Assembly (NCBI RefSeq): GCF_014137855.1
Contig: NZ_JACGWT010000004.1
Coordinates: 186,001-250,000 of the forward strand
Length of the DNA: 64,000 bases
Origin: Microlunatus kandeliicorticis
GTDB taxonomy: Bacteria > Actinomycetota > Actinomycetes > Propionibacteriales > Propionibacteriaceae
Direction of reading: 5' to 3'
Position 1 is the first letter of the stretch. The number at the start of each line of letters is the position of its first letter. Both the position numbers and the translations under genes were made by a program. Below, piece by piece: positions 9,908 through 19,083 of the stretch. The notes below the pieces were generated by a model, which searched no databases, was not told where the DNA came from, and was given only the letters and a program-made list of their open reading frames with translations.

Positions 9908-11415
9908 CGGTGTGCGCTCTCCTTGATCGTCTCGACGTCCTGCTTGACGTGGGCGATGGCCCGTTCGGGCACCGGCGGGGCCGCCTCGCTCACCCGCTTC
10001 TTCCCCACCAGGGCAGCGATCCCGGCGACGACGAAGATCACCACCGTGACGATCAGCGCCGCCAGCCAGGCCGGCAGCACCAGCGCGAGCGCGAGGATCG
10101 CGGTGGCGATCAACGCGCCGAGCCCGAACAGGGCGAGCACACCGGCCGCGCCGAGCGCGCCCACGCCGACCCCGAGGCCCTTGGCCCGTTCGATCACCTC
10201 GAGCTTGGCCAGCTGGATCTCGCCGCGGACCAGCCGGCTCGAGTCCTCCGACAGCTGCCGGACCAGATCGGCCACGCTGGGCTCGCCGCCGGTCCTCGTG
10301 CTCGTCTCGTCGCGGTGCTGCGTCATGGCCTGCTCCCTGTTCCGGTCGGTGCTGGTGTCGTGCTGCCCGGTGTCGTGGTCTTCGGTCTCGTGCTGTCCGG
10401 TGTCCTGCTCTTCGGTGGTGTCGTGCCCGGTGCCGTCCCGCTGCCCGACGTCGGGCACCGAGTCGGCCTTGACGGCGTCGCGCTCCCCCAGCGGTTCGGC
10501 CGGGCCGCGGGTCGTGTCCTTGATCGTCTGCTGCTCGGACTCGGCGTTGATCTCGGCGCCGAGCAGGATCGCGTAGGCGGTGATCCACAGCCAGAACAGC
10601 AGCACCACCACGCTGGCCAGCGCGCCGTACTTGGTGTAGCTGCCGTGCGCCGCATAGAGCGAGAACCCGATCGAGGCGACCAGCCAGAGCAGCGTGGCCA
10701 CCCCGGCCCCGACCGACACCCAGCGCAGCTTCGGCGCGTCCCGGTCGGGCGCGAACCGGTAGAGCACGGCCAGCGCGACGGTGATCACCACGACCAGCAG
10801 GACGTAGCGGGCAGCCTGCAGGGCCACCCGGACCAGGGTGTCGTCGACGATCCGCAGCACCAGCGGGAGGGCGGCGATGAGCGCCAGCACCACCACCATC
10901 AGCACGATCCCGCCGACCGTGAGCAGCAGCGCCAGCCCACGCTTGACCAGGAACGAGCGCTTTTCCTCCTCGTCGTAGGCCAGGCTGATCGCGGTCATCA
11001 GGTTGTTCATCCCGCCCGAGGCGCTCCACAGCGCCAGCAGCACCGAGACGACCGCGCCGATGCCGGCCCCGGTGCCGTTCGAGGCGAGGCTGGTCAGCTG
11101 GTCGGTCAGCACGCTGCGGACGTCGCCCGGCAGCGCCGTCCCGAGGCTGTTCACCTGGGTGGCGATCTGCGCGGGGTCGGCCACCAGCCCGTAGATGAAG
11201 ACCACCGCGGTCAGCGCGGGGACGATGGACAGGAACGTGTAGAACGCGACGCCGGCGGCCAGCAGCGGCACGTTGTCCGCCTTGGCCTCGGCCCAGCCGC
11301 GCTTGACGATCTGCAGCCAGCCGCGGGCGGGGACCTGCTGGGGTCGGTCGGCGTCGCCGCCGGGGACGTCCGCGGCGGCCTCCGCCGTGGAACGGGTGGG
11401 GGTGGACGTCGGCAT
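9904..11415 (-). CDS. YihY/BrkB membrane protein fused in frame to a phage-holin-like (DUF1469) domain
   Basis: 503 aa. Residues about 30-310 are a YihY/BrkB protein with six hydrophobic helices (NVPLLAAGVAFYTFLSIVPAL; later YTKYGALASVVVLLFWLWITAYAILLGAEINAE). A repetitive acidic linker of about 70 residues (DTTEEQDTGQHETEDHDTGQHD) follows. Residues about 364-503 are an actinobacterial holin-superfamily III/DUF1469 domain with two TM helices. Start ATG 11415 has a strong AAGGAGG. An internal ATG at 10326 has its own GGGAG site at good spacing, so the holin may also be made separately. Transport or envelope function is unproven for both families. Confidence 0.8.
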   Translation of the reverse strand: MPTSTPTRSTAEAAADVPGGDADRPQQVPARGWLQIVKRGWAEAKADNVPLLAAGVAFYTFLSIVPALTAVVFIYGLVADPAQIATQVNSLGTALPGDVRSVLTDQLTSLASNGTGAGIGAVVSVLLALWSASGGMNNLMTAISLAYDEEEKRSFLVKRGLALLLTVGGIVLMVVVLALIAALPLVLRIVDDTLVRVALQAARYVLLVVVITVALAVLYRFAPDRDAPKLRWVSVGAGVATLLWLVASIGFSLYAAHGSYTKYGALASVVVLLFWLWITAYAILLGAEINAESEQQTIKDTTRGPAEPLGERDAVKADSVPDVGQRDGTGHDTTEEQDTGQHETEDHDTGQHDTSTDRNREQAMTQHRDETSTRTGGEPSVADLVRQLSEDSSRLVRGEIQLAKLEVIERAKGLGVGVGALGAAGVLALFGLGALIATAILALALVLPAWLAALIVTVVIFVVAGIAALVGKKRVSEAAPPVPERAIAHVKQDVETIKESAHR

Positions 11416-11845
11416 CGCTGCCTCCTTCCCTCCGCCGGGGCGGCGGAGCGCCGCGCGACCGTCCGTCGCGCGCACCGGGGCCTACCGGGACCCGTCCGGC
11501 GCGCTGAGGCGCGACGGCAGGCCGGGAACCGGGAGGCGGGGTGCGGACGGTGGTCTCGCGGACGGGTGATCACCGCGTCCCGGGGGCGAGGCCGACCGGG
11601 GCGGTCTACGGGGTGACCCGAGGGCTCGTGCTGAACCTGCCGCCGAGTATGCCGTACCGGTGCGCTCCGGCCCGGTGCCGCCCCGGGTCGCCGGGGACCA
11701 CCCCGAGCCGGGTCGCACCGCACCCCGGACCGACCCCGACAGCTGAGTCACGACCCGGCTGGCCGCCCGCCCGCATTGCCCGAGGCCCTACGGTGGAGGC
11801 TGCACCCAGCACCAGGCAGGTCGCAGCGCGGCCCGAGAGGACGAG
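11416..11845. other. 430-bp divergent intergenic region (YihY / oleA)
   Basis: It holds the control region for both the YihY-holin operon (minus) and the ole operon (plus). A TACGGT at 11789-11794 fits an actinobacterial -10 about 50 bp before oleA, without a good -35. I see no conserved gene and no strong hairpin. Confidence 0.4.
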
Positions 11846-12865
11846 ATGACCAGCGCCACCTTCCGGCTCCGGAACACCGCCGTGCTGTCCATCAGCGCCG
11901 TCGAGGCACCTCTCGTGCTGACCTCCGCCGAGATCGACGACCGGCTGGCGCCGACGTACCGGCGGACCCGGCTGCGGCCTGGTCTGCTGCAGAAGCTGGC
12001 CGGGGTGCACGAGCGGCGCTGGTGGCCGACCGACGTCTCGTTCGCCGACGCGGCCGCGATGGCCGGCGCCAAGGCGCTGGCCGAGGCCGGGGTGCACGCC
12101 GACCAGGTCGGGATCTTGATCAACACCTCGGTGTCGCGCTCGCACCTCGAACCGTCGACCGCGGTCGCGATCCACCACCAGCTCGGACTCCGCCCGCACG
12201 CCATCAGCTTCGACGTGGTCAACGCCTGCCTCGGCTTCCTGACCGCCATCCACCTGGCCGGGACCATGATCGACTCCGGGCAGCTGCAGTACGCGCTGAT
12301 CGTGGCCGGCGAGGGCTCGCGGCAGACCCAGGAACGCACCCTCGAACGGCTGGCCGGCGACGACGCGACCGCGGCGGACATCCGCGAGCACTTCGCCACC
12401 CTGACGCTGGGCTCGGGAGCGGCGGCGATCGTGCTGGGCCCGGCCGACGACCGGCCCGAGGGCCACCGGGTGGTCGGTGGCGTCACCAAGGCGGCCACCG
12501 AGCACCACGACCTGTGCGTCGGCGACCTGCAGCAGATGCGGACCGACATCCGCGCCCTGTCCAAGGCCGGGGTGGCGCTCGCCGTCGGGCTGTGGGAGGA
12601 CGCCAAGCCCGAGTTCTCCTGGGCCGACGCGTCGCGGTTCGTCGCCCACCAGACGTCGGTCGCACACGTCCGCGAGGTCGCCCGCGGGATCGGGGTCGAC
12701 CGCGACCGCTTCCCGCTGAGCCTGCCCAGCTTCGGCAACATGGGACCGGTGTCGGTCCCCTTCACCCTGGCCCGGGAGGCCGACGCCCTGCACTCGGGCG
12801 ACCAGGTGGTGCTGCTGGGCATCGGCTCGGGGCTGAACGCCAGCTTCGTCGAACTCACCTGGTGA
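11846..12865 (+). CDS. oleA: OleA, acyl-CoA head-to-head condensing thiolase-fold enzyme
   Basis: 339 aa, thiolase superfamily (FabH-like). OleA condenses two fatty acyl-CoAs by a non-decarboxylative Claisen reaction to a beta-keto acid, the first step of long-chain olefin or beta-lactone synthesis. The triad is visible: Cys128 in VVNACLGF, His268 in VAHQTS, Asn298 in FGNMGPVS. A Glu at 102 (SHLEPSTA) probably corresponds to the OleA-specific base, by memory of the Xanthomonas enzyme. ATG 11846 has GAGAGG five bases upstream. The identification rests on the motifs and on oleBC and oleD directly downstream. FabH is the alternative but would not sit in this operon. Confidence 0.92.
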   Translation: MTSATFRLRNTAVLSISAVEAPLVLTSAEIDDRLAPTYRRTRLRPGLLQKLAGVHERRWWPTDVSFADAAAMAGAKALAEAGVHADQVGILINTSVSRSHLEPSTAVAIHHQLGLRPHAISFDVVNACLGFLTAIHLAGTMIDSGQLQYALIVAGEGSRQTQERTLERLAGDDATAADIREHFATLTLGSGAAAIVLGPADDRPEGHRVVGGVTKAATEHHDLCVGDLQQMRTDIRALSKAGVALAVGLWEDAKPEFSWADASRFVAHQTSVAHVREVARGIGVDRDRFPLSLPSFGNMGPVSVPFTLAREADALHSGDQVVLLGIGSGLNASFVELTW

Positions 12866-15534
12866 CCCGCCCCGCCCCCGGCCTGCCCGCCGAGGTGCGG
12901 CGCTGGAGCCGGTTCGTCCGCACCGAGGACGGACGCCGGTGGCACCTGCTCGACACGCACCCCGACGCCGGGCACCCGGACACGCCGACGCTGGTCTGCG
13001 TCCACGGCAACCCGACCTGGAGCTATCTGTGGCGGCGGGTGCTGGCCGCAGCCCCGGACGGGTGGCGGGTGGTCGCGGTCGACCAGCTCGGGATGGGCTA
13101 CTCCGACCGGACCGCGCCGCGGACCCTCGGTCGGCGGATCGACGACCTCGACCGCGTGCTCGCCGCCGTCGGCGTCACTGGTCCGGTCGCGCTCGCGGTG
13201 CACGACTGGGGCGGTCCGGTCGGCCTCGGCTGGGCCAGCCGGCTCGCCGACCGCGGCGAGGCCGACCGGCTGCTCGGGCTCGTGATCACCAACACCGCAG
13301 TCCACCAGCCCGACCGGCCGGCACCGGGCTTGATCCGGCTGGCCTGGTCCTCGGCGCTGCTCGGGCTGGTCACCCGCACCACCCCGGTCTTCGTCCGCGG
13401 GGCGACGGCGCTGTCCCGGCCCGGCCCGTTCTCGTCGGGTCTGCCCCGCGAGGTGCGCCGTGGCCTCGCCGCGCCCTACCGCAGCGCCGCGCGCCGGAGC
13501 GCGGTCACCGACTTCGTCGCCGACATCCCGCTCGAGCCCGACCACCCGAGCCGGCCGGTCCTCGACGCGGTCGCCGACGGGCTGACCCGGCTCGACGTGC
13601 CCGCGCTGCTGCTGTGGGGGGCCCGCGACCCGGTGTTCACCGCCTACCACCTGGCGGACCTCCGTCGCCGGCTCCCGCAGGCCGAGCTGCACCGCTACCC
13701 GGACGCCTCGCACCTGGTCGTCGAGGACGTCCCCGACCTGGCCGAGCAGGTCTGGCGGTGGCTCCGCCGGGTCACCGGCCCCGGCTCGCTCGCAGCCACC
13801 GACGACGACCGGCGGCCCGCCGATCCCCCCGGATCACCACATCGCCCACCACACCGCCCGCCGCACCGCCCGCCGCTTTACACCCTGCCGGTCCGCACCG
13901 GAGCCGTCCCCGCCGGCGGACGCACGGACCGTCCAGGAGGGGACGACGCGCTGGTGGTGGTGCACCCGCGCGGCGGCCGGACGACGCTGGGCACCGACGC
14001 GCTCGCCGACCGGGTCGACCGGCTGGCCACCGGACTGCGCGCCGCCGGGGTGGGCCCGGGCGCCCGGGTCGCGCTGCTGGTGCCCGCCGGGGTCGACCTC
14101 GCCACCGCGGTCTTCGGCTGCTGGCGGGTCGGCGCCACCGTCGTGGTCACCGACGCCAACCTCGGGGCCGGCGCGCTCTCCGCGGCGCTGCGGTCGGCTG
14201 CCCCGGACGCCGTGCTCGGCACCCGGTCCACGCTGCTTGCCGCCCGCGCGCTCCGGGTCCCCGGCCGTCGGCTCCGCCTGGACCGGCTGCTCGACCGGCC
14301 GGCCGCGACGGAAGCGCTCGACCCCGGCGTCGACGGGCGGGCGGACGCACCGCTGGCCGAGGCCGCCGTGCTCTTCACCTCCGGCGCCACCGGTGCCCCC
14401 AAGGGCGTCGTCTACAGCGAGTCGCGGCTGCAGGCCCAGCTCGACGCGGTCGCCGGCCTGCTCGCCCCACCCGGGGACGACGGGAGACCGCAGGACCGGC
14501 TGGTGGCCGCGTTCGCCCCGTTCCTGCTCTACGGCCCCGCGCTCGGGCTGCCGGTGGTGGTCCCGGCGATGGACCCGACCCGGCCGTCCACCCTGACCGC
14601 CACCGCGCTGGCCGACGCCGTCGCCGCGGTCGGGGCCACCGTCCTCTTCGCCTCGCCGGCGGCGCTGACCACCGTCGTCGACACCGCCGACCGGCTCGAC
14701 CCCGGACGTCGCGCCGCCCTGGCCGGCCTCCGCCGGGTGTTCAGCGCCGGCGCCCCGGTCGGCGCCGCGCTGCTCCACCGCGTCCACGCACTGCTGCCCG
14801 ACGCCGAGCTGCACGCGCCCTACGGGATGACCGAGATGCTCCCGGTCACCGACGTCACCGCCGAGGAGATCTGGGCCGCCGGGCCCGGGCGCGGGGTGCT
14901 GGTCGGCCGCCCGCAGCCCAGGGTCCGGGTGCGGATCGCCCCGCTCGGCCCCGACGGCCGACCGGCGGCGGGAGCAGACCTGACCGAGGCCGACCTGACC
15001 GGCGAACCGGAAGTGACCGGCGAGATCGTGGTCAGCGGGCCGCACCGCAAGAGCCGCTACGACCGGCTGTGGGTGGTGGAGTCGGCCACCGCGCAGCCGC
15101 CCGGCTGGCACCGCACCGGCGACGTCGGCCACCTCGACGCCGACGGCCGGCTCTGGGTCGAGGGCCGGCTGGCCCACGTGATCACCACCGCCGACGGGCC
15201 GGTCACCCCGGTCGGGCTCGAGCAGGCCCTCGAGCGGCTCGACGGCGTGGCGCAGGCGGCGGTGGTCGGGGTCGGGCCGGCCGGCACCCAGCAGCTGGTC
15301 GCGGTGGTCCGCGTCACCGACGACCCGCCCCGGCGCGGCGTGCTCGCGCCGCCCGCGCTCGCCACGGCGGTCCGCGGGGCCGCCCGTGCGGCGGGTCCGA
15401 GCGTCCCCGCGGCCGTGCTGGTCGTCGACCGGCTGCCGCTCGACGTCCGGCACCGGGCCAAGATCGACCGGGCGGCGGTGGCCCGCTGGGCCGACCGGGT
15501 GCTGGCCGGCGGTTCCGCCCGGCTCGACTGGTAG
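12862..15534 (+). CDS. oleBC: OleBC fusion: beta-lactone decarboxylase + beta-lactone synthetase
   Basis: 890 aa. Residues 1-310 are an alpha/beta hydrolase of the haloalkane-dehalogenase type: oxyanion motif VHGNPTWSYLW, nucleophile Asp115 in AVHDWGGP, a later Asp in LLWGARDPVF and His in YPDASHLVVED. A Pro/His linker with three copies of HRPP (about 325-337) joins an AMP-dependent synthetase whose P-loop LFTSGATGAPKG is at about 504-515. The ligase ends with the C-terminal Lys region HRAKIDR. OleC converts the beta-hydroxy acid to a cis-beta-lactone; OleB decarboxylates it to an alkene. GTG 12862 overlaps the oleA stop. Such fusions are known from actinobacteria such as Micrococcus. Confidence 0.92.
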   Translation: MTRPAPGLPAEVRRWSRFVRTEDGRRWHLLDTHPDAGHPDTPTLVCVHGNPTWSYLWRRVLAAAPDGWRVVAVDQLGMGYSDRTAPRTLGRRIDDLDRVLAAVGVTGPVALAVHDWGGPVGLGWASRLADRGEADRLLGLVITNTAVHQPDRPAPGLIRLAWSSALLGLVTRTTPVFVRGATALSRPGPFSSGLPREVRRGLAAPYRSAARRSAVTDFVADIPLEPDHPSRPVLDAVADGLTRLDVPALLLWGARDPVFTAYHLADLRRRLPQAELHRYPDASHLVVEDVPDLAEQVWRWLRRVTGPGSLAATDDDRRPADPPGSPHRPPHRPPHRPPLYTLPVRTGAVPAGGRTDRPGGDDALVVVHPRGGRTTLGTDALADRVDRLATGLRAAGVGPGARVALLVPAGVDLATAVFGCWRVGATVVVTDANLGAGALSAALRSAAPDAVLGTRSTLLAARALRVPGRRLRLDRLLDRPAATEALDPGVDGRADAPLAEAAVLFTSGATGAPKGVVYSESRLQAQLDAVAGLLAPPGDDGRPQDRLVAAFAPFLLYGPALGLPVVVPAMDPTRPSTLTATALADAVAAVGATVLFASPAALTTVVDTADRLDPGRRAALAGLRRVFSAGAPVGAALLHRVHALLPDAELHAPYGMTEMLPVTDVTAEEIWAAGPGRGVLVGRPQPRVRVRIAPLGPDGRPAAGADLTEADLTGEPEVTGEIVVSGPHRKSRYDRLWVVESATAQPPGWHRTGDVGHLDADGRLWVEGRLAHVITTADGPVTPVGLEQALERLDGVAQAAVVGVGPAGTQQLVAVVRVTDDPPRRGVLAPPALATAVRGAARAAGPSVPAAVLVVDRLPLDVRHRAKIDRAAVARWADRVLAGGSARLDW

Positions 15535-15644
15535 CCCGCCCGACCCGGCGGCCGACGGTGTCAGACCCCGTCCGGCCGGGTATTCGGTCCGGGGCCGACC
15601 GCAGCGACAGGATCTGGACAGGACGACAGGACGAGGGCGCGACG

Positions 15645-16631
15645 ATGAGGGTGCTGGTGACCGGGGCGAGCGGTCTGCTCGGTGGCGGCGTCGCCCGCGC
15701 CCTCCGTGACCGGGGCGACCGGGTCACCGTCCTCCAGCGGCGGCCGAGCGGGATCACCGGGGTGAGCGAGGTGCGCGGCAGCGTCACCGACCCGGCGGCG
15801 GTCGGGTCGGCGGTGGCCGGGCAGGACGCGGTCGTCCACCTGGCGGCGAAGGTCGACGTGGTCGGCGCGTGGGACGACTTCGTGGCGACCAACGTCGCCG
15901 GGACCTCGCTGGTGGTCGGGGCGGCCCGGGCCGCGGGCGTCCGTCGGCTGGTGCACGTCTCCTCGCCCTCGGTCGCGCACGCCGGCCGGTCGCTGGTCGG
16001 GGTCGGGGCGACCCCCGCCGACCCGGACCACGTCCGCGGCGGCTACGCCCGCTCCAAGGCGCTCGCCGAGCAGGTCGCGCTGGCCGCCGACTCCGCGGCG
16101 CTGGCCGTCACCGCCGTCCGGCCGCACCTGGTCTGGGGCCCGGGCGACGAGCAGCTGATCGCCCGGATCGTGCTGCGGGCCCGGACCGGCCGGCTGCCGG
16201 TGATCGGCACCGGGGCGGCGCTGGTCGACACCACCGTGCTCGAGAACGCGGTCGACGCGCTCGTCCGCGCCCTCGACGTCACCGCGCCCGACGGCGTCCA
16301 CGGCCTGGCCCTGGTGGTCAGCAACGGCGAGCCCCGCCCGATCGCCGAGCTGATCGCCGCGATCTGCGCCGCGCACGGCGTGCCGGCACCCACCCGCCGG
16401 GTGCCGGTCCCGCCGGCCCGGCTGGCCGGGTCGCTGGTCGAACGCGGGTGGGCGCTGCGGCACCGTGCGGGCGGCTCGGACGACCACGGCCAGCCGCCGC
16501 TGACCCGGTTCCTGGTCGAGCAGCTCAGCACCGCGCACTGGTTCGACCAGCGCGAGACCCGCCGGCTGCTCGGGTGGACGCCGCGGGTCGGGCTCGACGA
16601 GGGCTTCCGCCGGCTCGCGGCCGCGTCGTGA
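15645..16631 (+). CDS. oleD: OleD, NAD(P)H-dependent 2-alkyl-3-oxoacyl reductase
   Basis: 328 aa, extended SDR fold. Nucleotide loop GASGLLGGGVA (7-17), Ser at VHVSSPS, and active-site Tyr134/Lys138 in YARSK. In the pathway it reduces the OleA product to the beta-hydroxy acid used by OleC. ATG 15645 lies 110 bp after oleBC, the only real gap in the operon, with GACGA and GGGCG upstream but no strong Shine-Dalgarno. Its stop overlaps the start of the radical SAM gene. Assignment depends on cluster context, since the SDR fold alone would not define it. Confidence 0.88.
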   Translation: MRVLVTGASGLLGGGVARALRDRGDRVTVLQRRPSGITGVSEVRGSVTDPAAVGSAVAGQDAVVHLAAKVDVVGAWDDFVATNVAGTSLVVGAARAAGVRRLVHVSSPSVAHAGRSLVGVGATPADPDHVRGGYARSKALAEQVALAADSAALAVTAVRPHLVWGPGDEQLIARIVLRARTGRLPVIGTGAALVDTTVLENAVDALVRALDVTAPDGVHGLALVVSNGEPRPIAELIAAICAAHGVPAPTRRVPVPPARLAGSLVERGWALRHRAGGSDDHGQPPLTRFLVEQLSTAHWFDQRETRRLLGWTPRVGLDEGFRRLAAAS

Positions 16632-17710
16632 GCGACCACCGGCCGCGGCACTGGTCGCCGCGCCGGGTGCTGGTCACCCGGTCCGCGGCCGAGCAGCCGC
16701 ACGCCACCGAGATCCTCCGACGCTGCGAGGCGGCCGGGGTGCCGGAGATCGTGCTGCTGCCCGGTGACCGGCTGACCGGGCTCCGCGGCGACACCGACCG
16801 GGAGACCTACGCCCGGGCCAAGTCGACGCTGGCCGTCGTGGTCGCGCCGCCGAGCGCCCGCCGACCGCAGCCGATCCCGCCCAGCGCGGACTGGCGGATC
16901 GACCTGGCCCGGGGCTGCCCGGCTCACTGCCAGTACTGCTACCTGGCCGGTTCGCTGACCGGGCCGCCGGTCACCCGGGCCTACGCCAACCTCGACGAGG
17001 TGCTCGGCGAGATCCCGGCGAAGCTGGGTCAGGGCACGGTGACCAGCGCCAGCCCGACCCGGGCTCATGAGGGCACCACCTTCGAGCTGTCCTGCTACAC
17101 CGACCCGCTGGGGATCGAGCCGCTCACCGGGTCGCTGGCCACGGCCGTCGCCCGGGCCGGGTCGGGCGCCTGGGGCAACGACGTGCAGCTGCGGTTCACG
17201 ACCAAGTACGACGACGTCAGCGACCTGGTCGGCCTCGACCACGGCGGCCGCACCCGGGCCCGGTTCAGCGTCAACGCGGCCCCGGTGGCCGAGCGCTTCG
17301 ACGGCGGCACCGCCCCGGTCGCCGGGCGGCTGGCCGCGCTCCGGCGGCTCGCGCTGGCCGGCTACCCGGTCGGTCTGACCATCGCCCCGGTGATGCCGGT
17401 GCCCGACTGGCAGCAGGCGTACGGGGCGCTGCTCGACGACGTCGGTGCCGCGGTGGAGGGCGTCCCCGGGCTCGACCTGACCGCCGAGATCATCACCCAC
17501 CGGTTCACCCCCGGCAGCCGCGACGTGCTGCTGTCCTGGTACCCGCGGACCAAGCTCGAGATGGAGGCCCGTGACCGGACCGCGAAGCGGTCGAAGTTCG
17601 GCGGGATCAAGTACGTCTACCCGCGCGAGGTGATGGCCGGGCTCCGCGGCTGGTTCACCGCCGAGCTCGCCGCCCGGTTCCCGGAGGTCCCGCTGCTCTA
17701 CTGGACCTGA
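16628..17710 (+). CDS. Spore photoproduct lyase-like radical SAM protein
   Basis: 360 aa. The radical SAM 4Fe-4S motif is CPAHCQYC (Cys97, Cys101, Cys104; CX3CX2C spacing as in SPL). Downstream, FELSCYTDPLGIE (Cys156) resembles the segment carrying the H-donor Cys of Bacillus SPL; that alignment is from memory. SPL reverses the thymine dimer of UV-irradiated spores, but actinomycete homologs occur in organisms without endospores and their lesion or substrate is not settled. GTG 16628 overlaps the oleD stop, so it is translationally coupled to the ole operon. It may be DNA repair or a lipid/C-H-activating step; I cannot decide. Confidence 0.78.
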   Translation: MSDHRPRHWSPRRVLVTRSAAEQPHATEILRRCEAAGVPEIVLLPGDRLTGLRGDTDRETYARAKSTLAVVVAPPSARRPQPIPPSADWRIDLARGCPAHCQYCYLAGSLTGPPVTRAYANLDEVLGEIPAKLGQGTVTSASPTRAHEGTTFELSCYTDPLGIEPLTGSLATAVARAGSGAWGNDVQLRFTTKYDDVSDLVGLDHGGRTRARFSVNAAPVAERFDGGTAPVAGRLAALRRLALAGYPVGLTIAPVMPVPDWQQAYGALLDDVGAAVEGVPGLDLTAEIITHRFTPGSRDVLLSWYPRTKLEMEARDRTAKRSKFGGIKYVYPREVMAGLRGWFTAELAARFPEVPLLYWT

Positions 17711-17742
17711 GCGCCCGGTCAGGCGACCGTGTCGGGCCCGGG

Positions 17743-19083
17743 TCAGGAGAGCTCGGGGGCCAGCTGCGGGCTGCCGAGGACGTCGCCGAGCCCGGCGAGC
17801 ACCGCCTCCACCGGGTCCGGACGCGCCGCGGCGGCGTCCCGGAGCGCGGTGGCGACCCGGAGCGTCCGGTCGCCGTCGAGCACCCGGCCGACCGCGCGGG
17901 CCAGCCGCGCCGCCGACGGCGTCCCGGTGCGCAGGTCGACCCCGAGCCCGGACCAGGCCACCCGGGCCGCCACCTCGGGCTTCTCCTCGGTCGATCCGGC
18001 GACGATCAGCGGGACCCCGTGCCGGGCGGCCTGCTGGACACCGCCCCACCCGCCGTTGGTGATCATCAGCCGGGTCAGCGGCAGCAGCCGGTCGTAGGGG
18101 ACGAAGTCGGTGACGAAGACCCGCGGCGGCAGCGTCCCGCCCAGCCGCCGGGCCAGTTGGGCGGCGGCCGCGACCGGTGACCGGCCATCGACCGCCCCGG
18201 TGCTCACCACCGTGACGACCTCGCGGCGGGCCAGCACCCGCAGCGTCGGCAGCACCAACCGGTCGAGGTCGTCGTTGTCGACGGTCCCCTGCGTCACGTG
18301 CACCACCGGGTGCTGCCCAGCCAGGGTGGTGAACCGGCTCCACCAGTCGGGCAGCCCGCGCTCGGGGGTGAAGGCGGGCACCGGCCCGAGGCAGCGGACG
18401 GTGTCCGGGAGCCGCCGGCGCGGGTACTCCAGCTCGGGCAGCCCGAGCTGGAAGGTGGCGTCGAACCGGCTCGCGGCGTCGAAGTAGTTGAGCCCGCCGG
18501 CGGGCAGCCGCCACGGCGCCAGCGCCTCGCGCAGCGCGACCTGGACGGGCCGTAGCGGGCCGCGGTGCAGCAGCCAGTTGACCTGCCGGTTGCGCTGCCG
18601 GGCCAGCGGATCACCGCGGTGCCGCAGCCCGGTGCCGAACGGTGACGCGTCGCTGCTGACCTGCGACAGCGGGGTCACCGAGAGGCCGACCACCGGCGGC
18701 CGCGCGTGGCGCGGGGTGCCGAGCAGCAGCGGCAGCGCGCCGAGATAGGCGGTGTCGGCGAGCACGAGATCCGGGCCGCCGACGGTCAGCTCGGCGTGCA
18801 GCGCCTCCGCCTGGACGCCGAGCGGGCCGATGAACCGGTCGATGATCTCCTGCCGGGCAGCCACCCACCGGGGTTGCCCGCGCCGGACCGGCCGGTCCCG
18901 GACCGAGCCCACCGCGGCCGGCGGGAGCGGCAGGAAGCGCAGCCCGGCCTGCGCGACCAGCGGGCGCATGGTCGTCCCGGTCAGCACCGCGACCTCGTGG
19001 TCGGCGGCCAGCCGGCGTCCGATGGTCAGCAGCGGCCCCAGGTGGCCGAGCATCGGGGTGGCCACCACCAGCACCCGGGCCAT
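17743..19083 (-). CDS. UDP-glycosyltransferase (MGT/CrtX-like, GT-B)
   Basis: 446 aa, soluble. The N-terminus ARVLVVATPMLGHLGPLLTIGRRLA is the acceptor-domain strand of macrolide- and carotenoid-type glycosyltransferases. The C-terminal half has HVTQGTVDNDD and the donor-site block MITNGGWGGVQQAARHGVPLIVAGSTEEKP, where NGGWG replaces the more usual HGGxG. ATG 19083 overlaps the stop of the GT2 gene by one base. Last gene of the five-gene minus operon, converging on the SPL-like gene with 32 bp between stops. The acceptor is probably a small hydrophobic molecule; this is inference from family and context. Confidence 0.82.
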   Translation of the reverse strand: MARVLVVATPMLGHLGPLLTIGRRLAADHEVAVLTGTTMRPLVAQAGLRFLPLPPAAVGSVRDRPVRRGQPRWVAARQEIIDRFIGPLGVQAEALHAELTVGGPDLVLADTAYLGALPLLLGTPRHARPPVVGLSVTPLSQVSSDASPFGTGLRHRGDPLARQRNRQVNWLLHRGPLRPVQVALREALAPWRLPAGGLNYFDAASRFDATFQLGLPELEYPRRRLPDTVRCLGPVPAFTPERGLPDWWSRFTTLAGQHPVVHVTQGTVDNDDLDRLVLPTLRVLARREVVTVVSTGAVDGRSPVAAAAQLARRLGGTLPPRVFVTDFVPYDRLLPLTRLMITNGGWGGVQQAARHGVPLIVAGSTEEKPEVAARVAWSGLGVDLRTGTPSAARLARAVGRVLDGDRTLRVATALRDAAAARPDPVEAVLAGLGDVLGSPQLAPELS

